Of a stretch of 64,000 nucleotides of DNA, positions 21,331 to 34,079 are shown in pieces (position 1 is the first letter of the stretch; each line of letters starts with the position of its first letter). The position numbers were made by a program, and so were the translations under genes. Location: the NCBI GenBank assembly GCA_035578905.1, contig JAQJVL010000123.1, forward strand, positions 1,488,001 to 1,552,000. Reading direction: 5' to 3'. The notes under the pieces are model-generated. The model made no database searches. It was not told the origin of the DNA and was given only the letters and a program-made list of their open reading frames with translations. The stretch is from Stictocephala bisonia (Eukaryota > Arthropoda > Insecta > Hemiptera > Membracidae).

Positions 21331-24300
21331 CGTTGTGCTTGTGTACCAAAATTGGGGAGATGTGGCTTTAATTCCCGTCCTTAGAGGAGGATTACTAACG
21401 TTGTGCTAACGGAAGTAGTGTAAGAAGACCGTTAGGAACCTTCCACAAGGATCACACTGTATTTTGTGATGAAAATACTACTTTTCATGTTCATGTTGAT
21501 GCTGTTGTTCATCTGATTGCGAGTTAACTGTTAACATATTGTTGAAGATGATGTCACTGAGGTATTTTGTGATGATACTGTTGTTGATGTGAGAGGGAGT
21601 TTACTGATGATATATAACTGTTGATGATGTAAGCCTACATAGTGTCTAATTACACTATTCATTTTTTCAAAACATCTGATTTATCATGTTATTACTAATG
21701 ATGATCATTTATACATAGACTATCATTATGTTACTACTGGTAAAAGGTCTACTTCTTATAAGTTGAAACAGTTTTGTCACATATATTTTAATGAATATTA
21801 ACGTGTTTTACAACTATGTCTTATATGATAAAGTTCGTTCTTGAGAGTTATAGTGAACTGTTGATTTGTGAAGACCTTCTTATCTATTCGAGAATTCGTT
21901 TTTCAATGTAAAGAAAGCCTCTGCCCTGTAGTCCGTCTGGTGGCATGGCGAGACCGTACAATTATCGGTAGAGACCACAGCATGCCAGTAATAGCTTGCG
22001 GTGAGATGCTGTCAGAGTAGACTGAGGAATGGGAAATGACCTCGGGCTGTGAGGCAAGTGGATATAGCGGAACTGTGAAGGGTTTCTCCTCGCAGATGAT
22101 GGTGATCATACCGAAGACAACCTACTGTCTAGCCTAAACACGGAGACATTAGAAAAAACGTCTATCTGATAGTAATTATACATACTTAAATAAATAAACG
22201 GCGATTTCCCCCAAAAAGCGTTTTCTTTAGTTGCTGCTAAGAATTTCGACTAATATGCTGCCTTCAAGTTCTCTATTATATGAATTCGAAAAGAGTTCAC
22301 CGTGTTGGCTACAATCATGAGTGAATACCGCCCATAAGGAGAGTTCGGCCGAAGAATTCGTTCCAGATGGTCAATCGAAGCCGCGAACGGGATCACATGA
22401 TACGCTAAACACCGGCAGCAGCCATTGCATTGATGAAGGTCTCTCTATAATAGGGCCGCACCCGCGTCGCCCAAGGTATTCTCTCTAATGACTGAAGAGG
22501 CAGAACCTGTTTTCATCGCGAAATTAATTTAAAACTAATCGGCAAAAAGCTGAGGTTGAACGGCCCCGCGCACGTCTCCTAATTGTGCTGGAATCCAGTG
22601 AAACGATTAGTCGTTTCCTACATCTCCAGGCTGAGGCGATGACGGCTTCCGCTCTTCTCCTGATACTGCCGTGTTGACGCTGCAGGCGAGTACACTTGAG
22701 CACGCTCTGCCGGCGGGTACGTCCATTACCATGTCTTCAGAGAGTTTCCTGTTGATACAGCTTTCCCCGAGAGCAATGCTAAACAAGCAAAATGCTCCAA
22801 TGTTAAATTCTGTGGTGGAATTAAAATAATTACTAGTAGCACATATATTGTGCGCTTCTCAGTAACTCCGAAGCCAAGGCTGGTTGGTAGTTATTACGAT
22901 ACGGTTCTTACTTGGCTGGAACTTACGTTTTTTTATTATCCGTACCATAACGTTGCAGAACTCAGAAGCTACAGAAACAGGCTAAGGAAGGAGCAATGGA
23001 GATGAAACGAAAATCCATGTAAGAGACTTAATCACATGTTGCAATCGATATTTTGATGAAATAAACATATATATGAGAAACTTTATGTATTTTTAATGAC
23101 AACACTTTATCTAATAAAATGGTAATCATCTGACTCATTCTCTACACAAAAATCCCCGTTCTCTGATACAAAATTAAACACGGACATGGTTATCAAACTA
23201 TCAATTTTGAAAGATATAATTAGCTATTAACAGGAAAAGAAACTATGATTGAAGTAATTATACAAAAATAAAAACAACTATCAGCTGGGATAAACCAGTT
23301 GCATTACCCAAGGTTCAGTTTTGAGAATTAGCAAAGTTCAGGGTTGAGAACAATGTCCAACAGATAAAATCGTGGAAATTGTCGTGTGCAAAAAACAAAT
23401 CGTCTCGCAATTGATGAGTCACTTACCATTAGTTGGGAGGTTATCAATGAAATAATCCAAGTACCATACTGTAATGATGAAAAAGAAGTATTTTTTCTTA
23501 CAACCGCTGAAATGTCTCGGATTCTGAAGAGATCATCAAAAAGTGGAGTTTGTAAAGGAAACCTAACACAGCAAACATACGGTGGGACCTGGCTAGGGGC
23601 TGCTCCACATTGGGAAGGTGGCCATTATCCCCCGTGTTCCCAAGGTGGAGACGGACAGGTGTCGGCCGTGTAGCTCCCACGCCGTCCTCGCGGTAGTCGC
23701 GAACCAGATGGCCGGGTCAACGCCTTAGATGATGGTACACATTAGCATCAGTGTTTGGAGATCGCAGATTGGACTTGTCAATCGGACGACATACACAATA
23801 AGTGGGATAAACAGTCATCTAACAAGTCTAGATAGACCCTTCGTAAGTCAACTCCAGAGGGAGGATGGTAAACCATTGAATACTTAAATAAAAACTTAAT
23901 TTTAAAATATATGTATATTAATACTTAAGATACTTAGGCTGTCATAGTTGTTACATATTTTTTTCAATTCACATTAATTTGTTAAACATTAACAAATTTA
24001 CAATGTCTCCGAGTCCTGCGCTCTTTAAGTCGGGGACATTTCTACCATCTCCATACGCCGAGTATTATACCACTTCGAACGCACGTTTACGTGCCGTACA
24101 GCAACTTCTGGTCTTTTACAATAAAAATTCTCTGGTTTTTACCTGAGAATAAATGCAGCACCCAACAGTGATTTGTTATCTCACCAAATTGTTGGTTGTG
24201 TCAAAAATATATCACACCACAGAGATTCGTCATCACACAAAATTGCTAAATAATTCACATCTTCGTCAGGGATTTGGATCAGTCCAAAATCTTACGCCAT

Positions 24301-24424
24301 GACAGGATATAGGCTTCCTGATCTCTGAAGAGTGATTCCATCCCATTTTATCCTTGTCAAAGGATATACATATTTATTGATACTCTAATTTCCTTTGATT
24401 ATACGCGGCTCCTTTCACCATGTT
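21331..24424. other. Unassigned; two GC-richer patches
   Basis: Bases about 21460-21620 are rich in GTTGATGATG-like simple sequence. Patches at 22300-22740 and 23560-23760 are GC-richer, with short frames (for example 23386-23673, +) that I do not recognise. No gene, RNA or defined repeat was supported. Confidence 0.3.
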
Positions 24425-24622
24425 TTTTTTTTTATTTATTCGTCAAGATATGGGCGAATATGGATTTTAAATAGGTGTAAAGAGTGAAAATGGACGAATG
24501 TATTCATTGTTACAAACTGAGCGCGACTATTACTTAGACATGTCATTAATCATGAACAGCCGTTGGTTATCAGCTGATCCCTTTCAAAATTTGTAATGGC
24601 TCTGATTACGATCGAATCTTAA
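24425..24622 (-). mobile_element. tRNA-derived SINE, copy C (5'-truncated)
   Basis: Minus-strand copy. On the plus strand it begins TTATTTATTCGTCAAGATAT and contains GGGCGAATATGGATTTTAAA, ACAAACTGAG, ATGAACAGCC and TCAGCTGATCC as in copies A and B. It stops near the B-box-like TGATTACGATCGAAT, so the A-box half of the tRNA head is missing. Confidence 0.75.
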
Positions 24623-25885
24623 TATTGTGTTGTTAAAAATAAAGCAAAAAAAATTATAGTTAGAAGTTGAAATTTGAGTGGAGAGTGAAACAAAGTAGCC
24701 AAAATACGTAAAACTACGATGATAAATAAACAATTTTCAGAAGTTATCATCAAAATGAAACATCGAATTGGTAATCATAAATAAATTCCTCTGCTAATCA
24801 CAGATTGAACCTTAATGTTAAGAAACGTTTGTCCACAACGAAAAGAAAATGTCAGGCTGTTACTTTATCCTCAGTTCCATGGATTGTCATGTAATAACAT
24901 TTTATTATGAACCCAAGAAATCCCTCCAGTTAAACTCGAATTCCATCCTTAGATTTTGAAAATATAAAAGTAGTTCTTGTATGTTACTTTTTATAAGACC
25001 TAATGTATTCTCATTTCAGCTAATTGATACATTTTTACTTATTCAACATTCATTACTAATGTACTCGTTTTTATTCAATGTCTAGATATAAAGATGGAAT
25101 TTACTAACATAATTTAATATAAAATCGTCAAAAGATGTAGCTAAAATAGAGCACCTTAAATAGCAGCACTAAGCTCTAAAAATTGTTACATATTCATCTT
25201 GAAAGCAATGTTGGGGGAGGGATTCAATTACCAACAGCAGAAAACTGTGAAGAACATGACGGGAGTTAATGACAAGGGGCAATGAAACAGTGAGTTGGGG
25301 TGAGGGTGAAGTGTAATGAGTGTAAGGGTCATGGATGGTGAAGGAGGGCGTGTGTCAAGACAATGGGGCCCCCATCTCCGTAACCCGCATGTGTGATCCT
25401 CTGGACGACTCTGGACCCGACACTGCTGGCGCCAGCCTCGCTCACTTGATACCTTATCTTGTTTGCACGTAATGTTTACAACGGTAATGATTCGCTGATA
25501 GTAACTCATAGTTAAACAAGTCTTCCGATCGTTGTTTTCCTGGATATTTCCGTAAGAACAACCAAAATTGGAATCTTCAGAAATTCGGCATCTAGAATTT
25601 AAGGTGGTCGTTTTCGTAACTTCCCAGCCTCGACAGGTTTGGATGGCACGGTAGTAGTACAATTTTACCGTTAACGGGCCAAAACATGCTTTTCTATTTC
25701 AATTGTATGGATAGTGTTTATTATTACAATGAGTTATAGTGAACAATTTATTATTATTAAAGGTCAAGTCTAGTGGAACTTAAGATGATATTATAAGTTG
25801 TTTTATGTAAAATTATCAACAATGTCATTAAAGGTTTCACTTACTGAACCATGAAAAAAGTATACAAATACTAAATCTTTTACAA
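24623..25885. other. Unassigned; unrecognised 144-codon minus-strand frame
   Basis: The longest frame outside the transposon sequences in this part (25228-25662, minus strand) has no domain or signal I recognise, has an uneven composition and lacks recognisable neighbours or splice sites. I treat it as probable chance. The rest is AT-rich. Confidence 0.25.
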
Positions 25886-26027
25886 AAAACAACGTATGGT
25901 CCACTAAAATAGGTCTTCACCTAACAAATGATACCTCAAGTGTTACGATACTGTCATACTGTCATTATTATGGACCGAATCTTTGAAATAGAAACCCATG
26001 TTTTTAGCGTTTTCGCGGAGGGAAACG
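25886..26027. repeat. Dispersed repeat family R1, copy 1
   Basis: It matches 39419-39550 in the same orientation. Shared phrases include CAAGTGTTACGATAC, TCATTATTA(T/C)GGACCGAATC and TTGAAATAGAAAC. Divergence is moderate with small indels. Family identity is unknown. Confidence 0.75.
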
Positions 26028-26714
26028 GTCACCTACGACATTTATATGAAGATGCGCCAAGCCAAGGCTCCCAAGGAAGGTAATTTCGTCTTCTGTGGAA
26101 CATCTTGGATTAAAATACTCAAAGCCCACTACTTTTTATTACAAATTTATCTAAATAATAGAAATATTTATAATGTATTATAATATACATAAAAGTCCTG
26201 CAATTTTTCCGAACCTCTAGAGAACACTGGAGGTAAAACGCTGGAAGAGACTTTACGGTGCTTAAATCTAATTGCAATTAGTCGTTGTTTTCTGGTCGCT
26301 GGCATTTTGCAACTGCAGACAAGAAATCCGTAGTTTTGTGGCCTGTCTATAATTCCACAGTAACAACTATCGCTCCTGTCGTAGTTTACGACTGCAAGCG
26401 CCGCTTGCGCGTTACGACCCCCACACCACTGACAATGCTCTTAGTTTGTTTGAAACCGTTAGTGTTTTACTTGTTTCTCCTGGACAATTTCAAGTTATGG
26501 AGTGTAACTAATGGGCCCAAAAGAAAGCACATAAAGAAAAACAATAATATTTGTAAAAATATCCGACAATGTTCATAATTTACGAACCTTATGTACAGAA
26601 CTTGATAAAAAGAGAAAGGATCTGTAAATAAGGAATTTGGAGTGTTTTTCAAGAAGGCATTGTGCTTTACCCAATCTGGCTGCAGTACGAAGACGGTTTT
26701 TTCTGGTTAGTTAT

Positions 26715-26796
26715 ACCATTGATTTTACTATACATAGATACTATACTATACATATACTATACTATACATTTTACTTTATATAGTAAAATCAATGGT
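26715..26796. repeat. 18-bp-arm hairpin with TATACTATAC loop
   Basis: ACCATTGATTTTACTATA (26715-26732) is the exact reverse complement of 26779-26796. The loop is a run of TATAC-like repeats. The unit is inserted next to a repeat of its own flank (TTATACCATTGATTTTA at 26711 and 26796), looking like a local templated duplication at the border of repeat family R2. Confidence 0.9.
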
Positions 26797-27030
26797 TATA
26801 CCATTGATTTTATACACAAATAGATTCCCCATCCAATGTTAAATTTTGAGTCTGAAAATATCAGCTATTTTGTGGTCCGTTGTGGAGCTCTATGTAAATG
26901 TAATGTAGTTTAAACCAGCTGTGGTTGCGGGCCTCACTAACTAACAAAATTACTGCCACAAATTTTCCTATTAGATGGTTTATCTATTGTAGGTGTAAAT
27001 AATCAAGGGTTATATTTACTATTAGATATA
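26797..27030. repeat. Dispersed repeat family R2, copy 1
   Basis: It matches 61555-61870 in the same orientation: ACCATTGAT, GTTGTGGAGC(T/G)CTA, AACCAGCTGT, CCTCACTAACTAAC, then ATTGTAGGTGTA(A/T)ATAATCAA. In copy 2 the place before ATTGTAGG holds a long (AT)n tract. Family unknown. Confidence 0.75.
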
Positions 27031-28837
27031 TAATTGATAAGCATACAATTTATTTGGGGTTGTCAAACTTCAGTACTAGTATACAAAGGAAAATGGCTAC
27101 CATGAAAGTAATGGAAAGCTACGAAAAATTTTTTGAGAGCAATAATTTAGTTCGTTACTGCAAGAACGACTAAAAAATCTGCTTAGCTTTTATAATTAGT
27201 ACAGTATAATGAATATATAAACTCGTAGTTTGTTTCTTCTTCCAAAGGTAGGACAGAATAAGCAACTGCTGTGGCAGTGCGCTTCAGTGATAAACACACG
27301 TACTGTATTTAACATTTTCGTGACTTTGAACAAATACTTATAAAGACCTTTCTATTTTCCATTTATAACGCAACAATTCCTAACGGATAATAACAAAAAT
27401 CATTAGAACTTTTCACAAAACAAACATTAAAACATGCAATATTAATATTCAATGAAACATTATGAATGTTAAATTGCAAATAAATAGCACAAACCAAACA
27501 ACTATAGCATTTATTATAGTTATTATTTATTGTAAATAATAAACAACATTATTAAGTTTACAATAGACTAATAAACGATCTGAATAGTCTTTACAAGGTA
27601 GTGTTATAATGTACAAAATTCCCTTAACCGACTTGTTCCTCCATGACTTCATTAATTAACTCAATATTTATATATCTCAAGTATTATTATTATTTGCAGG
27701 ATTACTTTGTATAGCACTTTATTAAAAGCTCTAAGACAACCTGCAGTAGTTGAATTGTGTAGTTGTCAAGTCCATACTACCTTGAACTAAGCGACCCAGT
27801 ATTACCTGTAACAAATAACAACAGGCATTACATTCGGATCACAGTTTGTAATGAACTTATTTAAGTACAGTTCATTTATTTATTGCTGAATGTAGGAAAA
27901 GTAATGACAGTTTCATTACTTCAGTCAGCTAACAGTATCAAATTGTGTGACTGTCCACATAACTTGATGGAACAAAACTTTGTGGACGCTCACTCAGAAC
28001 TTTGGTTAAGCTATTAGAAAAGTAATTTGTGATTGTTTGATTTGGATTCATTTTTCAGACGGGCGTTTATCTTCAGTACACCTCACAAAACACATATAAC
28101 GTGATGTGGAGTTGCATTAAAGAAAGTTTTGGGGTATTTTCTCAGGTAAAAATAAAAAGGATAAAGGGTTGTTGTTGTTAAGTGCCACCGACTGAATAAC
28201 AGCAATTTAACACGTGAACTCCAATCTTGGATAAACAAATGTTTGGTTTATTGGATCTTTTACTTGTGTTTTAACTGCAAATAAAATACACTATGTCAGG
28301 AATCTAGAGATTTAAATACCGGTGCGACTGTAGAATTTGGGCAGGTACTGCCAATTCAAGTTCATAAAGGCTTTCAGGTTGATCGAACTAAGTGCATATT
28401 CAAGGTTTTGAGTAGCTGGCTCATGAAATTGAAAGGAATAGACGTTTTCAATCGCCGACCAGAGGTATTTTAACGACTTCAAACTGCATCGTGGATCACT
28501 CGCTCGGATTTCCTCAGCGATGAATGGGAATTTCTCAATGAATGAACCGTCGTGGCCTCTATCAAATTCTTGAAGGGGAAGCGGGATGAACAGGTTGTAC
28601 ATCTGTTTCCGGTCCACCTCTTCTCCCCTCGGAACACTTCCCCACCTGTCGTTTGTTTTCCCCTCCCCTCTCTCACGCTCTACCATTGCTTTGCATAATT
28701 GCTGCCCTCTCTAGCCACCGATGATTGATTCTTCCCCCACCTTTGACTCCTTGCTCGCTTTGTTCACATTAATACCTACCCGCACCTCAAGGCCGCATCA
28801 CTGATGAAGTTCTGACTTCGGAATTTACCCCCTGACT
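27031..28837. other. Unassigned; unrecognised 124-codon minus-strand frame
   Basis: Mostly AT-rich. Bases 28312-28686 hold a minus-strand frame of 124 codons whose 5' part is Arg/Glu/Gly-rich and whose middle (GSFIEKFPFIAEEIRASD) looks protein-like but is unknown to me. An overlapping 65-codon frame on the same strand weakens the case. No splice sites were assigned. Confidence 0.25.
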
Positions 28838-29208
28838 TGTTAGCTATTCAGTAATTTACAAATTGAGTTCAGTTAATACTCTTGACTGAACTCTAATGAA
28901 TGGTCTAAAGATTCATATGTAGGCCTAAGTTCAGATCTATCCTTCATCTATTCTCATGTGAATTATATCCATAGTCATTTTGGATACAGCAACTGTCTGG
29001 GCCTAGTCTGCTGTATGTATTGTTAGGCCCAGACAGTTGACTCTAGGCCCAGATAGCGTTATCCAAAATCACTATGGATATAATTCACATGAGAATAGAT
29101 GAAGGATAGATCTGAACTTAGGCCTACATATGAATCTTTAGACCATTTATTAGAGTTCAGTCAAGAGTATTAACTGAACTCAATTTGTAAATTATTGAAT
29201 AGCTACAA
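28838..29208. repeat. 370-bp near-perfect fold-back
   Basis: Arms of about 149 bp (28838-28986 and 29060-29208) are reverse complements with roughly three mismatches and one indel. The 73-bp centre holds a second stem: AACTGTCTGGGCCTA at about 28991 pairs with TAGGCCCAGACAGTT at about 29024. The whole region can fold into one long hairpin. There is no coding content. It could be a fold-back or MITE-like element or a templated inverted duplication; target duplications are not obvious. Confidence 0.93.
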
Positions 29209-29214
29209 TTTGAG

Positions 29215-29545
29215 TTCAACTTTATTTTGTAAGACAAAACCCACAGAGAAGAAAAGAAACATATATCGTTTTCTTATGGCCACAGCGAAAGCCTCAGTGG
29301 AAGTTAGAAATAGATAACAACTAATCTACATGTTTATAAATCTGTAGTAATAATTAAACGGTTTATCCATCAGCCTTTAGAGAGGAATAAAGAAGGGTGT
29401 GACAAAGGCGCTGGTCCTGCCATCCGCATGACGAAGTGGAGAACAAACAATACGACACCACAAGTGTCTTAACACGTTAAGTTTCTAATTCGACACCAAT
29501 TCAGAACACTATTGAATGCGATCTCTGTTTTTTTTGTTTTCATTT
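29215..29545. repeat. Dispersed repeat family R3, copy 1
   Basis: It shares with 55921-56158 the order CACAGAGAA, CCTCAGTGG, ATCTGTAGTAATAATTA, GACAA(A)GG and ATTG(A/G)ATGCGA(T/C)CTCTGTTT. It shares with 60325-60362 the phrase TTCTTATGGCC(A/G)CAGCGAA. Identity unknown. Confidence 0.7.
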
Positions 29546-31024
29546 TTCTTTGAGTAAGATCTTAAAAGAAACCTTGATTTCAACGAACTAAGTGAATTGT
29601 TATTATGAAAATCTCACTTTATAGTTTCAATGATTTGACGTATAATTTATTGATAAATATTTGTAATCCAGATTTGCCTTCTTCTAAAATTTTAAGAGTT
29701 TAGAATGACATAATCATATAATGTGAAGATATCAAAAGAATTGATTTTAATTCTGACGACAATTTATTTTTCACCCGTACGCCTGACTTAAACTTACATG
29801 CATAAATGCTGTTTTCAATATTCTTTTAGTAGCCTAATAATGAATTTTTGTAATCTAGTTATTCCTCCTTCAAGAAGAACGATATCTCATAGTGAAAAAA
29901 CCATTCTACCTCCAGAGATGACGGTTACTTTGATAGGCACCATTACACATTATTATCCTCAGGATTATTGCCTTACAAGACCGTTGGTCTGATCCCCCTC
30001 GCAGACAAAGACCTCCTTTCCGGGTCAAGGTCAGTAACACCTACGAAGTCCCAGCCGACACGCCATTGTGTTGATAAAACTAATTCGGACCTCAGGATGT
30101 TTATAACTTTTGCCTTTCTGTTTCTAACCAAGGCAAGCCTATCGTTTTCGATGAAAGCAACACATTTTGAAGTTCCAACGCTTCTTGAAAAACATATTGA
30201 TATTATCTCATAGAATAAAATTAATGAAATTTTATAACTCACGCATTTTTAAACACAGTATTTTACTCTTAATAAATCAAATCTAAACTCTAGATCCGAA
30301 ATTTCTCAGGAAAGATTAACGTTTCGAATACTTTTGTAAATATCATGTTGATCTTATTACTGATGTGGATTCAGTGTCATAAGAGATGCTCATATCTACG
30401 GTAAATGCTTATCTTCTATGTTATGGTGAAATTCTATTAGTAGAATGTAGAGATTATTCTGTACAAGACAGTAACTTTTGAGAGTCTCATGGTTCCTAAA
30501 ACACTAAAGGTGTAGTGGAGCACACAACCCCATTCGTGGAGGTCGCATGGTTATGGTAAAGTTGCGATATAATAATCATCCCTTACCATAGGATATTTTT
30601 TGAGGAGGATATATATTTTTAATTAAAAATGGGACAACGATATTTCATTTCTTTTATATAAGCCTAAAACAGTTATTGAAAGATACTGCAGATCCATAGT
30701 GGTACTTGAATCACTCATTTATCAGTTTACACAAACTGTTCATAGTTTTAGAAAACGTATAATGTGAGAAAGAGATGTCTATGTAACTTAGGATTATGAT
30801 ATACTACAACTTACTATATAGTTTCTTAGTATTTACTCATTGTGTTGTTGCTTTGTTAGGTCTGAGAATGGTAAACAGGGTTTACAGAAGTCAATCACCG
30901 TAATATTTGTCGATCTTATTCTTCAACAACATTATAGTCTATTAATGTTTTGCTGTAAGAGTTTACATTTTAACAATAAGTTATGATGTAATCAACGTGT
31001 ATCGCATCGTTAGGAAATTTAGCC
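29546..31024. other. Unassigned sequence
   Basis: No recognisable gene. A plus-strand 81-codon frame and a minus-strand 89-codon frame overlap at 29968-30242, without known motifs. Confidence 0.35.
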
Positions 31025-31026
31025 TA

Positions 31027-31446
31027 AGAGTCTGCAGAGGCTATCGGCCATGTTGGTTTTAATCCCATAAGAACAATGTTATTTGCGAATCCACATTTGT
31101 TCGTTATTTATTGACCAAAATTTGTGTTTGAGGTGTTATTTTAAACGTTATCATATTGCGCAATGGGTTTGCTTTTCATATTTTGAATACATACGCCTAG
31201 TTTTGAAAAATAGGTGAAAATAAAAACCTGAAACCAAACATTTTTTATATTTTTTCTATGAAACTAGTCAGGAATTTGCAAAGCAATTCCAAAGCACAAT
31301 TTCGTTCATGATAAAATGTTTGGATTAAATCCGTTCAAAAATAACTGTTTAATTTGGATACGCGTAATCGTATGTTAGGTTCGAAAATAATAATTATTGT
31401 TTTTACGGCTTTAAAACCAACATGTCCGACAGCCTCTGGAGACTCT
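31027..31446. mobile_element. TA-flanked MITE with 51-bp terminal inverted repeats
   Basis: The left arm 31027-31077 starts AGAGTCTGCAGAGGCTATCG; the right arm is the reverse complement of 31396-31446. Seven of 51 positions differ. TA flanks both ends (31025-31026 and 31447-31448). The 420-bp length, AT-rich non-coding interior and TA target fit a Tc1/mariner-type MITE. Confidence 0.7.
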
Positions 31447-31448
31447 TA

Positions 31449-32325
31449 AATTGAAAAAGAGAGAGGTGTATTATCTAAAAATAGGCTACGCAAACCTTCT
31501 CAAATCCCAATCGGAAAGTTCTAATGCTACAAAGTTGTCCCATAAGACAAGTCTCTTTGTAGAATACAATGTTAGTGAACAACGTGCGAGGTCAACCTGC
31601 TACTAGTGTATGGGTCAGAGGTCAGAGATAGAACCGCCGCGTGCTGTTGATCGCAGCGTGCACCCTGCATGCCGACATGTCTGTTCTTCTGTACACGTAG
31701 CGATCAGCACACACCACACTACGTGCAGATTGGAATGTTAAGTAGATGTATAAATTATGCGCAGGTATTTAGCCTATTAAATAGGGAAGAATAAAATGGT
31801 TATCAAGACTTCATCGTTGTTTTGGACATTAACATGTCTTGTAATTATGAAAATAGACTAAAAACAAATATTTTTTCTCACATGCATTCAACTTTCAAAC
31901 CCAGGATTAGCAACAAGGTTATGTATATTGTTTCCTGTTAAGGAAATTACTTTGATATTCTCAACAACCCCGGTCATAGTCGAGGGTTAATGAGGTAATC
32001 TAACAACAGGTACATCTCTCAGTTTTGTTCTTTAAGATGAAATGTAATTTGTTCAAACAAAGTTATTGATATTCTATTTATTATTTTTACTCACAAATGG
32101 TGTACCAGTTGAGAGTTAACAATCCCGACGACCTTTTGCTTAAGATTTTGGGTCTTTTTCGGAATTTCCCCGCACATGGTAAATATTGTATTTTGTGTGT
32201 ATACCAATTCTAGAACTAAACTAAACCTACAAACAATGTACTTTTGATTATTTGTCACGTGGTTTTAACCTACAAGAAATTAATAAGCGTTATCTATTTC
32301 ATTATCACTCGACGCCGTGTAGTAT
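31449..32325. other. Unassigned sequence
   Basis: AT-rich, with a CG-containing patch at 31590-31720. No frames or repeats of note. Confidence 0.35.
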
Positions 32326-32345
32326 TTAGGTTAGGTTAGGTTAAG
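32326..32345. repeat. Short TTAGG run
   Basis: Three perfect TTAGG units plus TTAAG. TTAGG is the ancestral arthropod telomere repeat. At this length it may be a chance run or a small interstitial telomeric trace. Confidence 0.6.
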
Positions 32346-32914
32346 ATTAAATAGATATAAGTTGACGATTTGCTTGCTTACATATATAAATACATGTGAA
32401 TTATCTACTTCGTCTGACGATTATCATTGCTAAACAATTGTGGGGAAATTGCGAAAAAACCAAGAGTGTTTACACTTTATAAATGTAGGAATTCTATTTT
32501 CAAAATACTATAAATCAATTTGTTTCTGAATTCTTTTCTTATGCTTCTTATGTAAGGGATCTGTATTGTATTCAACACGTGTATTCTTATATCGGATCCC
32601 TGTCCTGTAATTACCGTTGGCGACTACGAGCAATAACATAGTAAACAATTAGGAAACCTATATATGTTTTACCTGTATAACAATATTTTAACAAGATTCG
32701 TTTGGATGCGAACTAATGAAAAGACAAACCAATAAACTATTTAACGTAATAAACCAGAAATATTTCTTTTTAAGCAATACATGTTAACATATACTATGTA
32801 CCATTGTGATATGATTACCCCTTTATCAATTGCTCGATTTTGCGGGCCTTATTTGGAAGGGCATAATATGTATGTACAGATAATTTTTGAAATTTGTTAA
32901 TGATGGAGTATCAG
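32346..32914. other. Unassigned AT-rich sequence
   Basis: Nothing identified. Confidence 0.4.
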
Positions 32915-33008
32915 ATGAGGAATATAAAGGTTGTTGGACATTTACCATCATTACATGAAAACTACCAATCCCCATGGGCAAATGTCCAACAACCTTTGTC
33001 TTCCTCAT
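32915..33008. repeat. 29-bp inverted repeat with 36-base loop
   Basis: The left arm 32915-32943 and the reverse complement of 32980-33008 match except at about three central positions (GAATATAAAGG versus GAAGACAAAGG); both contain AGGTTGTTGGACATTT. A short hairpin-forming sequence or a minimal fold-back. Confidence 0.9.
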
Positions 33009-34079
33009 TAATCTCCTGCCACGTGTTTGCCAATAAATATTATTGCAAATTACATTGATAGCAAATTACGTAGTATTGACCCACCCACCCGCCCATACAC
33101 GTAAAGTAGTGTGTATGCACAGAGAAACCTGTGGTGTACGTTGTGTCTATGACAGTCAAGTTACGTGTAAATAGAAAGTGTGAATTCGTCAAGTTGTTCA
33201 AATGGTTTAGACTAAGTAGTTTTGGACTGATATTTTATATGTAAACTATCACTAATTTTATTGTCAATAGTTACTATTCCTTACGTTCAAGACTTAAATA
33301 AAGAGGAGATACAGCAAAAGGATCAAAGTTGAATCTATTCAAATCCATTTCCAAACTTAACATATCAATGGCAAGAAACCTAAAATGACCGAATGAAGCT
33401 CAATGAAATGTATGTAACATAACCTCTGAATAGTTTGGCTTTCTAGACAATAACTCGTCGCAGTACCCTGACCTTCCGAGGGTGTTCATGTTACCGACTG
33501 TCGAATGGATGAACAGGAGTCGTCGACATCAGCAGTTCTATATAATATATCACCTTTACTATGCTGTTTCGGCATTATGGTAGTGTCAGGCTTCAATATG
33601 GTTACATTTGTCGTTCCACAGACCTTCTTCTTACTAATAATGATACAGCATTTCAAGTAACCAATCCACCACAAGAAAATAACACGATAAAGATACAAAT
33701 AACTCTCATTTTTTTTTTTTTTTTTTTAGGCTTTTTCCAATTCACCATATTTATGTTATTACACTGATCAAAGCACTGAAAATAATTATTAAAACATATA
33801 TACAAGACTAAAATAATGTGATTGAAATTAGTGAAACGTATTTAAATTTTATTTACATACAATACTAAAAAGTAGTGTAGTAATTGTATGGGCTATCTAA
33901 CGTGTATGTATATATATGAACAGAGAGCCTTGTAACGTTAAACCTTTAAGGAGTGGTAGAGCCAAGTAATGACATACGAGTATTTGTTATGAGAGAGGTC
34001 TATGTATGTATTGAGGTATGTATTGAGGTATGTGTAGAGTGTATATAGTCAAGAGATGGCAATCTAACGTTGGTATATC
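33009..34079. other. Unassigned; T-run and repeat lead-in
   Basis: Contains a T-run at about 33711-33728. From about 33990 short TATGTATTGAGG units lead into the following minisatellite. Overlapping frames at 33486-33767 on both strands were not recognised. Confidence 0.35.

Noticed and set aside
25228..25662. 144-codon minus-strand frame as a host gene
   Set aside because: No recognisable domain, uneven composition and no supporting splice or promoter context. Length is compatible with chance in 64 kb.
28312..28686. 124-codon minus-strand frame as a host gene
   Set aside because: Partly protein-like, but unrecognised, overlapped by another frame on the same strand and without defensible exon borders. 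Kept only as an unassigned note.
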